From: Tubiluchus corallicola
Lineage: Eukaryota > Priapulida > Priapulimorpha > Priapulimorphida > Tubiluchidae
Assembly (NCBI GenBank): GCA_030141605.1
Contig: JAQGDQ010000470.1
Coordinates: 112,501-175,354 of the forward strand
Direction of reading: 5' to 3'
DNA length: 62,854 nt
The translations under genes and the position numbers were made by a program. The first letter of the stretch is position 1; the number at the start of each line of letters is the position of its first letter. The notes beneath the pieces are model-generated. The model worked only from the letters and a program-made list of their open reading frames with translations. It was not told where the DNA came from and made no database searches. Shown here in pieces: positions 22,602-34,250 of the stretch.

Positions 22602-23088
22602 AATACCGTATTTTCCCGTGTATAAGAGACCCTTTTTTGCTCAGAATTTTCACTTTAAAAATAGGGGGTCTCTTATACATGGGAGTAAGTTTTCAATAAG
22701 ATGCATAAATTGTGACACTAATGATTCTAAAGAAATAAGTGCTCTACAACTGTTTTATTTCGAATAATTATAGTTTCCTTTCAATAAATCTTCTCCATGG
22801 CTAAATTCTAATGATAAAATTAATGTACCGGGTAAGTTATTATTTTTTTAAATGTCAAAAGAGGACAATGCCATTTTTGAGCAGAGTGACTCCTCTGATG
22901 ATGAACTGGCTGGAATTGCGGAAGGTCTGACTCCAGTTGATATTTTTGATGAGAGTGATGAGGAATTTAATGATTTCTATGATGAATAAAGTTATTCATT
23001 ACCAAAAAACTTTTTTCCAGAATTTTTGCCTAAAAATTGAAGGGGTCTCTTATACACAAGGGTCTCTTATACATGGGAAATACGGTAA
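22602..23088 (+). mobile_element. Non-autonomous DNA transposon with TACCGTATTTTCCC ends
   Basis: The left end TACCGTATTTTCCCGTGTAT and the right end (ACATGGGAAATACGGTA) are inverted repeats with TA at the junctions, and GGTCTCTTATAC motifs repeat just inside. Such CCGTATTTCCCGTGTATAAG ends are widespread in animal DNA transposons. A 45-residue frame (22852-22989) encodes an acidic Ser/Asp/Glu-rich peptide ending DEEFNDFYDE, perhaps the last piece of a lost transposase. Confidence 0.7.
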
Positions 23089-23703
23089 TTATCATATCTG
23101 TGAACGGGAATCTCTCATAATGTTAGTCCAAGGTTCATGAATCTCTGGCGTCGTATCAGTTATAGTGACATTTATGTCATTCATTACTTTTGTTGATGGA
23201 TAATAGGTAGCTGACATTCTAAAAGTAGTAAATAAATATATTATTTTATGTAAAAAGATAAGAATTTTGTGTACTTTAATTTATATTTCTATTGTTAAAG
23301 CACTCGAACATAAATTTACAAACCAAAGCTACAATCTCACGAGTACCATAGCAGGAGCAAAAGTAAAATCAATGTGAGATGCCAGCCTGACATTAGTGTC
23401 AATGTTTAATGAATGACAAAGAATCGCTTAATATCTATGAACACATCTCATTCTGTTACTCAATTTTCCTCTGCTATTCGAATGATGTTGGTTTATTTAA
23501 AATAGTGCTTTCAGTGCCGTAATACAGAAACACGACATTTAGGAATTTCTGGCTGTCAACAGAGAGCGATAGATAGTCATTTTTTATGCACAAAATCCCT
23601 TTTTCTGGAGCTGAATGGTACGACGAAATTCACATATTTTTGTCTCCTTTTGTCTCCGAAAAGAGACGCAGTATATTTTGTTGGTAGGGACAGAGGTCAC
23701 TGT

Positions 23704-23823
23704 AAGGGGTGATAGTAAAGATGATGATGACTGTTGATTATAGTAATGATGCTAGTGAAGATGGTGTAATGATGCTGACACGAAGAAAAGGCAAAAAAAT
23801 AATGTAAAAGAGTCGAAGGAGAA

Positions 23824-23854
<31 letters not shown>

Positions 23855-23965
23855 GCGCTGATGGTGAGGATGGTGATGATGATGATAACGCTGACGGCGA
23901 TGATGATGACGAAGACGGTGACGACTACTACTACGACGATGACGATGATGATGATAGTGCAATTG
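23704..23965. repeat. (GAT)n microsatellite
   Basis: ATGATG/GACGAC trinucleotide tract, densest at 23825-23955, ending about 45 bp before the acceptor of the next exon. Poly-Met and poly-His frames are artefacts. Confidence 0.93.
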
Positions 23966-24011
23966 TTATTGTTATGTATTGGTATTCTATTTTTTCTATT
24001 TTATACTGCAG

Positions 24012-24491
24012 GTTGCAAGTATGAAGTGTCTCATCCTAATGTTATTTTGCTTGGAGGTTTCGTTATGTTTCCCAAATAATCTCCAGTACAGGAGGTACCA
24101 ACAGCAACGTTTCAATCATCATCAACAACAACAACAACAACAACAACAATATCAACGACAACCACCGTGCACTTACAGCGCACCAGTGATTAACATCGTG
24201 TTTAACGTGAACTCAAACAAAAATAACATGCCAAAACTGGATGATCCTGCCGAACGTGAAGATGAATATGAATATGATGACGCTGATGACTTTTTTGTTC
24301 CTGACACGGGAACTCCCATTAGTGATCCAACAAAACTGGATGACCTTGCCGAACGTGAACATCCTTTAGTACGTGATGATCCCGATGGCTTCTTCGTTCC
24401 TGAAACGGGAACTTTCATTAGTGATCCAACAAAACTGGAAGATCGCCAGGAGCTAAACCTGGGCGAATCCTTGTTCCCACGAAGTGTCTAA
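24012..24491 (+). CDS. Small secreted Gln-rich/acidic-repeat protein, unknown family
   Basis: The exon begins after TACTGCAG and the ATG at 24021 opens a 156-residue frame. Residues 1-17 form a signal peptide (MKCLILMLFCLEVSLCF). A stretch rich in Gln/Tyr/Arg/His follows, with nine consecutive Gln. Next comes CTYSAPVINIVFNVN, and then two copies of a 33-residue acidic repeat, each with KLDD..AERE and FFVP(D/E)TGT.ISDPT. A third partial copy begins KLEDRQ. The acidic repeats and lack of cysteine pairing suggest a disordered secreted protein, perhaps a matrix, mucus or tube component. I cannot name it. AATAAA signals follow at about 24592 and 24616. Upstream frame extension to 23979 crosses the acceptor and is rejected. 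Confidence 0.7.
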   Translation, partial: VASMKCLILMLFCLEVSLCFPNNLQYRRYQQQRFNHHQQQQQQQQQYQRQPPCTYSAPVINIVFNVNSNKNNMPKLDDPAEREDEYEYDDADDFFVPDTGTPISDPTKLDDLAEREHPLVRDDPDGFFVPETGTFISDPTKLEDRQELNLGESLFPRSV

Positions 24492-24591
24492 TGAATGTTA
24501 AACAGTTTCTGACTATTTGGTACAAGTATTTAAGAAAGTTTAAAGAAGAATGTAAAATCATGAATACCTAACGTGAAAGATAATAAATGCT

Positions 24592-24621
24592 GTATATTTT
24601 TCGGCGTGTATTTGGAATAAA
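24592..24621 (+). terminator. Paired poly(A) signals of the secreted-protein gene
   Basis: AATAAA at about 24592-24597 and 24616-24621, 100-125 bp past the TAA, a normal 3' UTR length. Confidence 0.6.
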
Positions 24622-25012
24622 TTTTTTGATGACTTAATTTTTTTCTTAAACGAATGGCTGCTTCCAAGTTTTGCTTCAAGATAGCAAGCATCGTTTACTA
24701 AACGTCTAACAATCTACGCAAAACAACATGGCAACACTAGGGTAACAGCAACAGCAGCAGCAATAATGATTCAATTGAATAGTACAGTCGCTACAGCAGT
24801 AACATAATCTTAAAGGTGTGCTTTTGGATTTAGTAAAGGCATCCTAAAATATTGGACTGAATTCGACTCAGGGAATCGAACTCCAAGATGGCATGGCGGT
24901 CTTGATATTGCGCATCATGAAGATCCATTTTACTATTTTTGTGTAACTGATTACTTAACTGCAAATGTTAATTTTAATTACAAACGATATGCTAATTAAC
25001 TAAGTTAATGTC

Positions 25013-25375
25013 TGTAAGGTAGTACCATATACATGCTATAGTATGTCATTTAACTCTCATAAAATAAAATAACAAAAACTACACTGTACAGAGTTTATTA
25101 TCAGCACTAATAAAAACAGGGAACAAAATACACGGGCACAAAAATAACTAACTCAGTAACAGCACTACACCCGAGGAGCACCTGTGTTAGAAATCAAGGC
25201 TGTAGTGACCTCTACACGCTTTTATACTGGCATTCCAGGTCAGCTGGCTTGTCACATTACGTGTAGGCTCAAACAAGACGTCTGGACCTACAAGAAAGGC
25301 GTGAGTCGCTGCTGACGTGGAAGCAGGGCGTGTAGAGGGCCCTACACCTGACCCGATACAGGTGCCACCGTAACA
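25013..25375 (-). mobile_element. LTR-like unit (possible second solo LTR)
   Basis: On the minus strand the unit starts TGTTACGGTGGCACC and ends ACCTTACA (TG...CA). It contains TATAAAAGCG near 25217-25226 and AATAAA near 25096-25101, again in U3-R-U5 order. Unlike the 19.2-kb LTR, I find no matching target duplication, so the ends are less certain. Confidence 0.45.
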
Positions 25376-25379
25376 ATAT

Positions 25380-25924
25380 AAAAGTTGGATTCGTTAAATC
25401 CATGTGGATCACTATAATACCTAATATTACCACACTCTACATAATAACTATATACTATATAGTTTCCCTACAGTTAAAGAAAGTGCTGCAGTCACATTTG
25501 GGGTTTTTACTTACATCTGTTTTCAGTGACGAGGATTTACTCACGAACCATCCAAAATTTACCGCAGCTTCCCAAAAGATGGCGCAAGTGTGGCTGTTTT
25601 ACAACTTGACAGCTTCCTAACTTTCTGAGTTATGTTACATCTGTTAGCTCCCTGAGAAGCCACGCAATGGAGGCTCGTTTTGCGGCTCCCAGAAGGCGGC
25701 GCTAGTAGCTTAGGGACTGAACGGAAAAGCATATAAATGTTGCAGACGATTTCGTCCTCTTTCTAGTAAGTAAAGTACGACACTCAAGGCGCTAATGCAA
25801 TAATCCCACAAAGTTACCACTCAGTCTAAACGATCAACATGTACTTAATTAATTATTGAAGTTTAATTAATGTTTTTTGAATAGTTTCATAAACGTTTTT
25901 CTATATTATCTAACGACTACATGT
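25380..25924. other. Intergenic stretch, nothing recognised
   Basis: One 72-residue frame starts at 25402 but has no splice or start support and no recognisable motif. I see no other structure. Confidence 0.4.
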
Positions 25925-26830
25925 AGTTAATTGCCTTTATGTGAATTACTTTTACATAGGTACCTTTATGTGAATTGCTTTTACATAGGTACATTTATGT
26001 GAATTGCTTTTACATAGGTACCTTGCTTTTACATAGGTACCTTTATGTGAATTGCTTTTACATAGGTACCTTGCTTTTACATAGGTACCTTTATGTGAAT
26101 TGCTTTTACATAGGTACCTTGCTTTTATAGGTACCTTTATGCGAATTGGTTTTACATAAGTACCTTTATGTGGATTGCTTTTACATAGGTACCTTTGTGT
26201 GAACTGCTTTTACATAGGTACCTTTATGTGAATTGCTTTTACATAGGTACCTTTATGTGAATTGCTTTTACATAGGTACCTTGTTTTTACATAGGTACCT
26301 TTATGTGAATTGCTTTTACATAGGTACCTTTGTGTGAACTGCTTTTACATTATGCGAATTGGTTTTACATAAGTACCTTTATGTGGATTGCTTTTACATA
26401 GGTACCTTTGTGTGAACTGCTTTTACATAGGTACCTTTATGTGAATTGCTTTTACATAGGTACCTTTATGTGAATTGCTTTTACATAGGTACCTTGTTTT
26501 TACATAGGTACCTTTATGTGAATTGCTTTTACATAGGTACCTTTGTGTGAACTGCTTTTACATAGGTACCTTCATGTGAATTGGTTTTACATAGGTACCT
26601 TTAAGTGAATTGCTTTTACATAGGTTCCTTTATGTGAATTGCTTTTACATAGGTACCTTCATGTGAATTGGTTTTACATAGGTACCTTTATGTGAATTGC
26701 TTTTACATAGGTACCTTGCTTTTACATAGGTACCTTTATGCGAATTGCTTTTACATAGGTACCTTGCTTTTACATAGGTACCTTTATGCGAATTGCTTTT
26801 ACATAGGTACCTTGCTTTTACATAGGTTTA
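25925..26830. repeat. 29-bp GGTACC-containing minisatellite, about 900 bp
   Basis: The basic unit contains TTTATGTGAATTGCTTTTAC followed by ATAGGTACC. Shortened units lacking TTTATGTGAATTG alternate with full ones in a higher-order pattern, and a block around 26130-26330 is repeated at 26350-26550. Long frames across it repeat Leu-His-Arg-Tyr-Leu and are artefacts. Confidence 0.93.
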
Positions 26831-27139
26831 TTACAAACCTGTTAACCGGGTCATCTATTACTGAATCAAGAATAATGCTGATCATGTATGTATACAATCA
26901 ACATTTTTATTAGTACGTGTACTAATAAATGTTATACAATTTAAATCAATTAGTTACTGCACTAGCAAGCAAACTAACTAAAAAATCAGCTCAACACCAA
27001 TTTGGCTAAGTTATCAAGGTCAATGCTAATATTTACTCTACTATTTTTCGTGTACTTTAGCCAGGTACGATCATTACAAATGTACGTTACAACACTTTGA
27101 CTATCACACCGACACTTATCAGTACATTCAGTAGAGGTA

Positions 27140-27487
27140 CAGGAATATGGTTGCCATTTCTCTCTAAATGTGAACATTCCAAGTCTTATTCAAGTTGGTT
27201 TTGTTGGCATAAACATTTTTTACTTTCGCAATGTCCAGAGACTAACACATTCTACAAATTCTATTACGTTGGCTGTATTTGCAAAGCCTCGTATTTATTT
27301 ACATGAAATTTACGAGGCACATCAGCTATCTGGAGTGTTTGAAACCACCCATCGTTGCCTGTGTTATGCTGTATATAAGGAGACGGACCAGCTGATGTAG
27401 GAATTTTTAGAAATGCAGCTTCACATCACGCTGGTGCTGAGTATTACTGCATCCTGTCTGCACATGGTTCTACACCGGATGAATGAA
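27140..27487 (+). pseudogene. Possible decayed immunoglobulin-like domain fragment
   Basis: One frame reads TNSITLAVFAKPRIYLHE and HRCLCYAVYKE, then stops at 27400. A shifted frame continues GPADVGIFRNAASHHAGAEY and YCILSAHGSTPDE to a TGA near 27485. The pair resembles the linker, first Cys strand and D-x-G-x-YYC strand of an Ig I-set domain broken by a frameshift. It lies less than 200 bp upstream of the ferlin start. It could be chance, and the evidence is only the motif spacing. Confidence 0.3.
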
Positions 27488-27653
27488 AGTTAATATTGGT
27501 GTATTGAAAGGAAGTTTTAAAACTAATCACAATGTATAACAGTAAGAACAACGCATTCCGCTGGTATAATTTGCAGCTCATGATGCCTGTGAAAAATTAG
27601 ATAGTTTCCCGTGCTTATTGATTTGCATAAAGCGATATAGTTCTGAGATCAAA

Positions 27654-30600
27654 ATGTCTCTGGAAGTGGTGGTGATAAGTGCAGAAAATGTGCCAAATGT
27701 GGAGACAATTGGAAAGAGTGATCCCTATGCAACCGTAGAGTTTTTAGGTAATGTATGTTCTCAACATGTACATACATATATATTGTATATACTCTATTCA
27801 GTCTATTGTAATTTGCGTGTAATATTATGTATATTTTGTTTTAAATTTTTGGCACAGTAGTTTTTAGTTTGCACTGGACGCATTTGCCTTTAACAGTTGT
27901 GTGAATTTTGTTCTCATGCTGCGATGTTCTTTTATGCTTTTATAGTTATGAATATTGATTTTTTATGGCAAATAAAGATTATTATATATATATATCATTA
28001 TATATGTACATACCACTTTGCATTTCCTCTAACTTATTCATGCATGAGCATTCTACACGAGCACATTTTGCCATGGCGTTATGCAAGAAAGTACGTTGCA
28101 CTTCAGCCAGTAAGACAAATTCTACACCTTTACATTTTCTTTACCTTACATTACACAGTAAATTGTTCATACATTTGCGTTCCTTTGATATCATCGTCAG
28201 AAATCATCAAAATTTCACCATCTTAGATACCTGATGCACTTCAATATGAAAACCTATGCACAATTTGTTTCTCTTTTGTACAATCTACTCACTTAGTAAC
28301 AAGCTAACAAGTTATTAAGTAAGTTATGTTACTTAATAACAAAGTACAATAACTTTAAAAAATGTGATTGTTTACCAATGGAATTTATAAACGATATCTT
28401 TTCTCTTTGAGAGGATTTTTGTAGGTTTTCATGTTGGGCAGAACAGTGTTTGATTAACGACTTTGTAGTTTTACGTATTTCGTGATTGTAATATTTTCTT
28501 CAAAATCGTCTGTGTAGCGCATCTATCTACATTCTACAGGAATGAGAATTTACGTGCAATAAGTACGTACGGCTTTTAGTACTTCAGTTGTTTATGCATC
28601 ACTCATAAGCATTTATAAAAACACAAATTTTATTCTTAGTGGCACCTATGTACGTACAAATTAGGACAAATACCCACTATGGAACGAACTCTGTAATCAA
28701 GCAAGCAACTCTACTTTGGAATTTTCTACCATTACAGGTTAAACATATCAAGTCCCTATCAGCATTTAAAACAAAATCAAAATCACTAATATTAAACAGA
28801 TATGAAATACCATCACACCAGTACGCCAACATACACACTAATTCAGAATTTATATATCCACGGCCATATTAATTAAATCATAATTTTTTCATTTTTTGTG
28901 CATAGTTGTAAATATGTTTGATTTTATTCGTCGTTACTTTCCATTACTGCGCAGTAGTTTAGATTGCACTGACGCATTTGCCTTTAGCAGTGTAAGTTTT
29001 TATTAACTAACACTGATTGATCATCTCTGTAAAGTCTTTATCAGTGATTACCAATGTATTTTAATAGCAAATAAAGATTATTATATATTTGTCATTAAAA
29101 CAGCTCACTCGTTACAATAAAATTGAGCAAGCCTCAGCGTAATATTAAAATAACAATACTGTTCAAGACAAATGCGTCCAGAGCAAATTGAAAAGCTAAA
29201 GTGCAAAACTATGGTAACGTCAGATGCAAATAACGTCAGACCTTAAGTGTTCTCTTAATTTCTTTTTAAACTGTAAGACAGATTTTATTTATTTTATATC
29301 ACTCGATAATGACATGTATGGCAAAGGGGCAGAAAAACAGCTTAATCGCCACGCCTTTTCTGTAGAGATGTACCTACAAGAATATCACGTGCTTAACATT
29401 ATTATGTTTTTTTATTTGTAGAAGTAAAAATAAAAAATTGCATTAAATGACTGAATATTTATTTCACCTCTACTGTTTGTATATCTTATCTTAGAGGTTT
29501 ACCGTTTATAATAAGTTAGGTACCGGTGCTGTTACAACCCACAACATTATAAGCAGCTAGTCCTGCCCTGAAGTGCTCAATATCAGCTTGCAGTATGCCG
29601 AATGGATAAAAAGTTAGTGTTCAGTTCATGTTTTCAGCTGTAAATCACAAATATAAAGCAGCTGGAAGTGGGTTTAGCTTCTTTTTTACTGAGGGCTCAC
29701 AAATGTTGGAATACTCGTATTTTTCAACAATTTTTCATCAACAAATTTTACACCCGAACGCTTAAATCAAGTCGCATTTTGATTTGCAATGCAACGTGTA
29801 TTTAAATTGCCTAAAAAAATTGTGTCAACTTGAATTCACCAACGAAGATATGCCCACGTAGTGTTCCAAATCCCTTGATACGATGCATGTGTAACTTTCA
29901 TCATAGCATCCATAGCATAGCATAGTATAGCATAGCATCCAGTGAAAATCACGAGAGCTAGTCATTAGCGAGTTTAGGGCCTGTAATAAACTGCTCTCCT
30001 TGCCCCTCAATTTCCGTTCACTAGATGTCTACTCCATGCCAAGCTGGAAATGTCACGTCGTGTGTTCACACAGGTAGGCGACCACGCGATTTAACCGTCA
30101 AGCGGTTAACGCGGCGTAACGTTTATTCATAATGTCGTGTCTTTACTGAGAAAAATCTATCGAGCTGTTTAGAGGCAAGTCTTATAAACTGGTTGTTTCG
30201 TGAATTCCTAGATTACATGTCGCCATCATGTAAGGGACGATCATCGCCGTTCCTTACACTTATCACTTATCTGCGAACATGAAATGAAAGCAGATTTTTT
30301 TCTTGAACTTTTTTGATAAAATCACAATTGATGTTCCAAGCATCTTCAATGTAAACGTAATCATTTATAATAGCCTACATTTCACTGTTTAATTCTATGC
30401 ATTTCTACTCTAAACATCTGCATAGATTATGTCTAACGTGTCTCGCGATAAAGTTTCACAAATAAAATTTGATTTAATTTATTCCAAATAGCAGCTGTGT
30501 TCGATCTTAAAATTCTTAAAATTAAGAGCAAAAATAATTAACTTTTCCCTTCACATTTACTGCTTAAGATAGACAAGTATATAAACGTATTAAAATTCAT

Positions 30601-33600
30601 CATAAGCTAAAGACACGAAACCTAAAAGAAAAGACGCCACAACTCTAAGATCATCGGATATCGTCACACATTGTAGATGACGGAATGTCCCAAACAAAAC
30701 TTCAAATTCCGCATTGGCTTGCTAACGGTTAATTTATTCTGAGAAAATAAAATAAAAGCATTTTGCAAATTCATGTGATTATACAAGATTATTATAAAAT
30801 AGGAATTAAATCAAAATATTAAATTATTTAGGTATGAATTACACAATTATTACAAAGCACAACGATTGTAAAGTAGTAGAATGCTACACGAAACAGAAAT
30901 TAAACTTCTCTTTTAAGTAATCCAAAAAAATTAATAATCATCATATTAAACTTATGTATATTGGCCAGCCCTGGCATTTAAATTGAAAGGTATCAGAAAA
31001 CTGCAGAAACAGGTCACAAGCATTTATCAAATCACTGAATTTGGATAAATTAAGTATAAAACAGATAGCAAACACCTAGACAGCGTAACAATCTACTGTC
31101 CTACTGACTTGTGCATAAAACCAGATTGAATCACCTGAGTATATAAGTACAGGCTAACAAATTTAAAGCAAGAAATTCATTCAAGGCCTAAAAGGTGGCA
31201 GCACATGACAGTATCATTATCCCCAACAGACATCAAAATAGAACAATCAGTACACGCATCACTGCAATTATCAAGGTACAAAAAATTATTACCAAATCAA
31301 GAGTGAAATTCAAATTACACAAAGAGATTGTATAAAAAAAGTAAAAAATTAGTACCTTATACATGATAATTAGTCTGCGTTCAACAAACAACTTGTTGAA
31401 ATGAATTTAAACGAGCGGCCATTGTGATAATTTAAAAATTTTAATCATAATATTCCATAATAGTAATAATATTCATAAATGTTGTGATTAAAAATTTTTA
31501 AATTATATCTATGGCCACTAGTTTATGTTTGTATTGAGTTAAGAGGTATCAATATGTATATCAAATCAATAAAAGATCATAGGGTGTTCATTTGCGCTAA
31601 TCCTAACTGTCATGCGTACTCTAGTTTGTCTGCCCAATTATGTAGGTGTATAAGTTCAATATTTCCATTACAATTTTCAATATCCCGGACCCCGCTCGTG
31701 ATTTTTTCGAAATTTTGACCAAACGGCATGCAGAAAAAACGTTCTAGCGGCGCCTGGTGGGACTCTCGGAAGGAGATATATAGCTCTTTAGAAAGAGGAA
31801 TAACAGGGCTACACGATGATGTGGGCTATATTTTAGGACGCTTCCTTCCTGAGGAGCTGTGATGAGTTAATAAGCTGTTCTATTTTCGGCAATTTTCGCT
31901 TAGCCATTGTTCTGACGTCATCCATTATACTCTGCCTGTAACTTTATAGCTTTAATTCAGTAAAAGCTGCTACTGGCTTTGCGTTATAAGTGAGGACTGT
32001 GTAGGATGTTCGCGTATTATTGATTATAAGTGTATTTATACGCAAAAATTTTTGCGGGGCCTTTGCTAGTGTTAATACTAATATTCTGCTACTTTGTGGT
32101 GTAGGAGTACGGAAAAAGACGAAAGTATTGAAGGATACGCTAAACCCGTCTTGGAATGAGGTATGTGATGGTAAAACGTTCGTATGACAACAGTTAACAT
32201 GAATAATTCGTTTATTTTCTTAATATGTTAATTAGTTGTAGCAGTTTAGAGTACATGTATGCATATCTGCGCTGGTGCACATACCAGACCGTAACTCTTA
32301 TCGTACTGGCGTGGAACTTTGTACCTGTACTGATACGAAAAAATACCCAAAATATGATACTGTGCTTTTTTGAACCAGAGTTTTATAACGTTAATCAGAA
32401 CGTCGATCATGCGCACTCTAGCTCTGCTAACTGCCCAATCAGAGTGCGTGACTTTCCAGGCATTTCCGAAAGCTGCATGTCGCCGTTCTTTCGGGACACT
32501 AATTACCGCTGTGCAATGCCAGACTATATACAGTTATTGTAATACTGTTATACTATCTATCTGTTATACTGTGTGTTATATCTATCTGTATGTATATATA
32601 TTGTTATGCACTGCTATTTCCATTGTTATACTATCATGATTAAAGGAAAACCGGATGATTGTGTAAACATTAGTTCAGAATAAAGACACAAGGTGTATGG
32701 TGCGTGGTGCTTGATGCTTCGGGATTTCCCCACGTTACAATGATGGCGGAGTGACAGGCCAATACGCTTGACGTCAATTTCCTGCACCAGCGCGGGTTTT
32801 CATTGTTATAAACTGTTTTTGGTTCGTTTAAAGTTAACAACAGACATAACAGCAGAAACTCCGTTGTTGAAGATTTTATATAAATTGAAAAAAAATATTC
32901 CATGCTTCTTCAGCTAACACGCTTCAATCAATTACCTTTATTGCAGATAGAATTATAGTGTATGTAGCTAACGCACCACAAACAGTTTTCTTGAGGCGCT
33001 TGCTAAATACCACAACGTGTTTATTCACACCATGGCATGACGTACGATTTTAATCCACTTCATGATTGTTGAAAGGCATTTGCACTTTGTAGCATTTTCC
33101 TCCTTATGCAATGGCTCTTTTGTGATAATATTCGCAATTAAATAAATTAAACAAACGCTACTTAACGTGATTTGCAGGAAATAAAACGTTTCCCGTTTAG
33201 ATGTGAAGCTTACTGTGTTTGTATCTGGGTTTGGTGTAATATTTAACTCCGTAGCTTCACGACATTTTAATTAAGAATACATCAATTAACAGAAATTATG
33301 TACAGATCACGTTTAAGATTCAAAACAATGTTAAGCGTTATCTAAGTTGTTTCTCGTGTTTTAGACTCTTGTATTCGATCTTGGCGGCAAGCCTTTGACT
33401 GCTAATGACGCCATAGAAGTTACTGTGAAAGATTATGAAAAAATTGGCAGAAACAGGTACGTTTGTGACCCCGGGGGTTCAGTCAAAATATTGTTTTCGG
33501 GCCCGAAAGCCAAAAAGAACACGTAAATTTACAGAAAATCACTTAGCCTTCATGTTTGATTATAAATAGTCGATATCTTATCACAACCATGTTTTTCTAT

Positions 33601-33939
33601 AAAAATGGCGCAACTTTGTAATTTTGTGTTATACTGTAAACATTAACGGAAAGACTTAATTGAGAATCATAGCTATAAATGGGCTTCAAGAACTAAATTT
33701 TGCAAGGAAGCCCGATGTTTTCCGTCTCGGCAAGGTTTGTCTTGAAGGTCCTGACAAAGATTGATCATACAGGTACAGTAAACCAAAAAGATTTGGCACA
33801 GCAAAAGGTACATTCTTGATTAATGATTTATTGCAGGCTGTTGGGAACTGTTGCGGTGCCACTAAGAGACATTTTACGAGGAAGTCACAGTCTACAAGTG
33901 TCAACTCAACTACAAGATTCGAACAAGCAGCAACTTCCG
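27654..33939 (+). CDS. Ferlin exons 1-4: C2A domain
   Basis: Residues 1-115. [13 protein letters not shown] forms strand 1, and [13 protein letters not shown] gives the loop-1 aspartate D23 (with E17). [18 protein letters not shown] is the ferlin C2A signature, and [13 protein letters not shown] brings the loop-3 acidic residues D73 and E75. [16 protein letters not shown] closes the domain. C2A is the calcium- and phospholipid-binding domain of dysferlin. The 4.4-kb intron 1 contains three retroposon 3' ends and a hairpin element. ATG 27654 is chosen because it starts strand 1 exactly as in vertebrate family members. Confidence 0.92.
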
Positions 33940-34173
33940 GTACGTACGAATGACAACTTACGGCACTCATTGTATTCAGTTAGCTGTGTGCAACTTCATG
34001 CCAAAGACTTAAAAATGGTACCTGCTGTTGCCCTGCCTGGCCCGTGGTATTTAGGGTAAAAGTGGGGTAATAATAGTCTCTGTTATGTAGTTGTATGTTG
34101 TTATTTACAGTCGCTGATAATAGCTCTTTGATCTAATGTTAATTGTTCACCCAAAAGCCAACATTAAATAAAG

Positions 34174-34250
<77 letters not shown>

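Noticed and set aside
25925-26830. CRISPR-like array
   Set aside because: Units are contiguous with no unique spacers, in an intron-bearing animal genome; it is a minisatellite.
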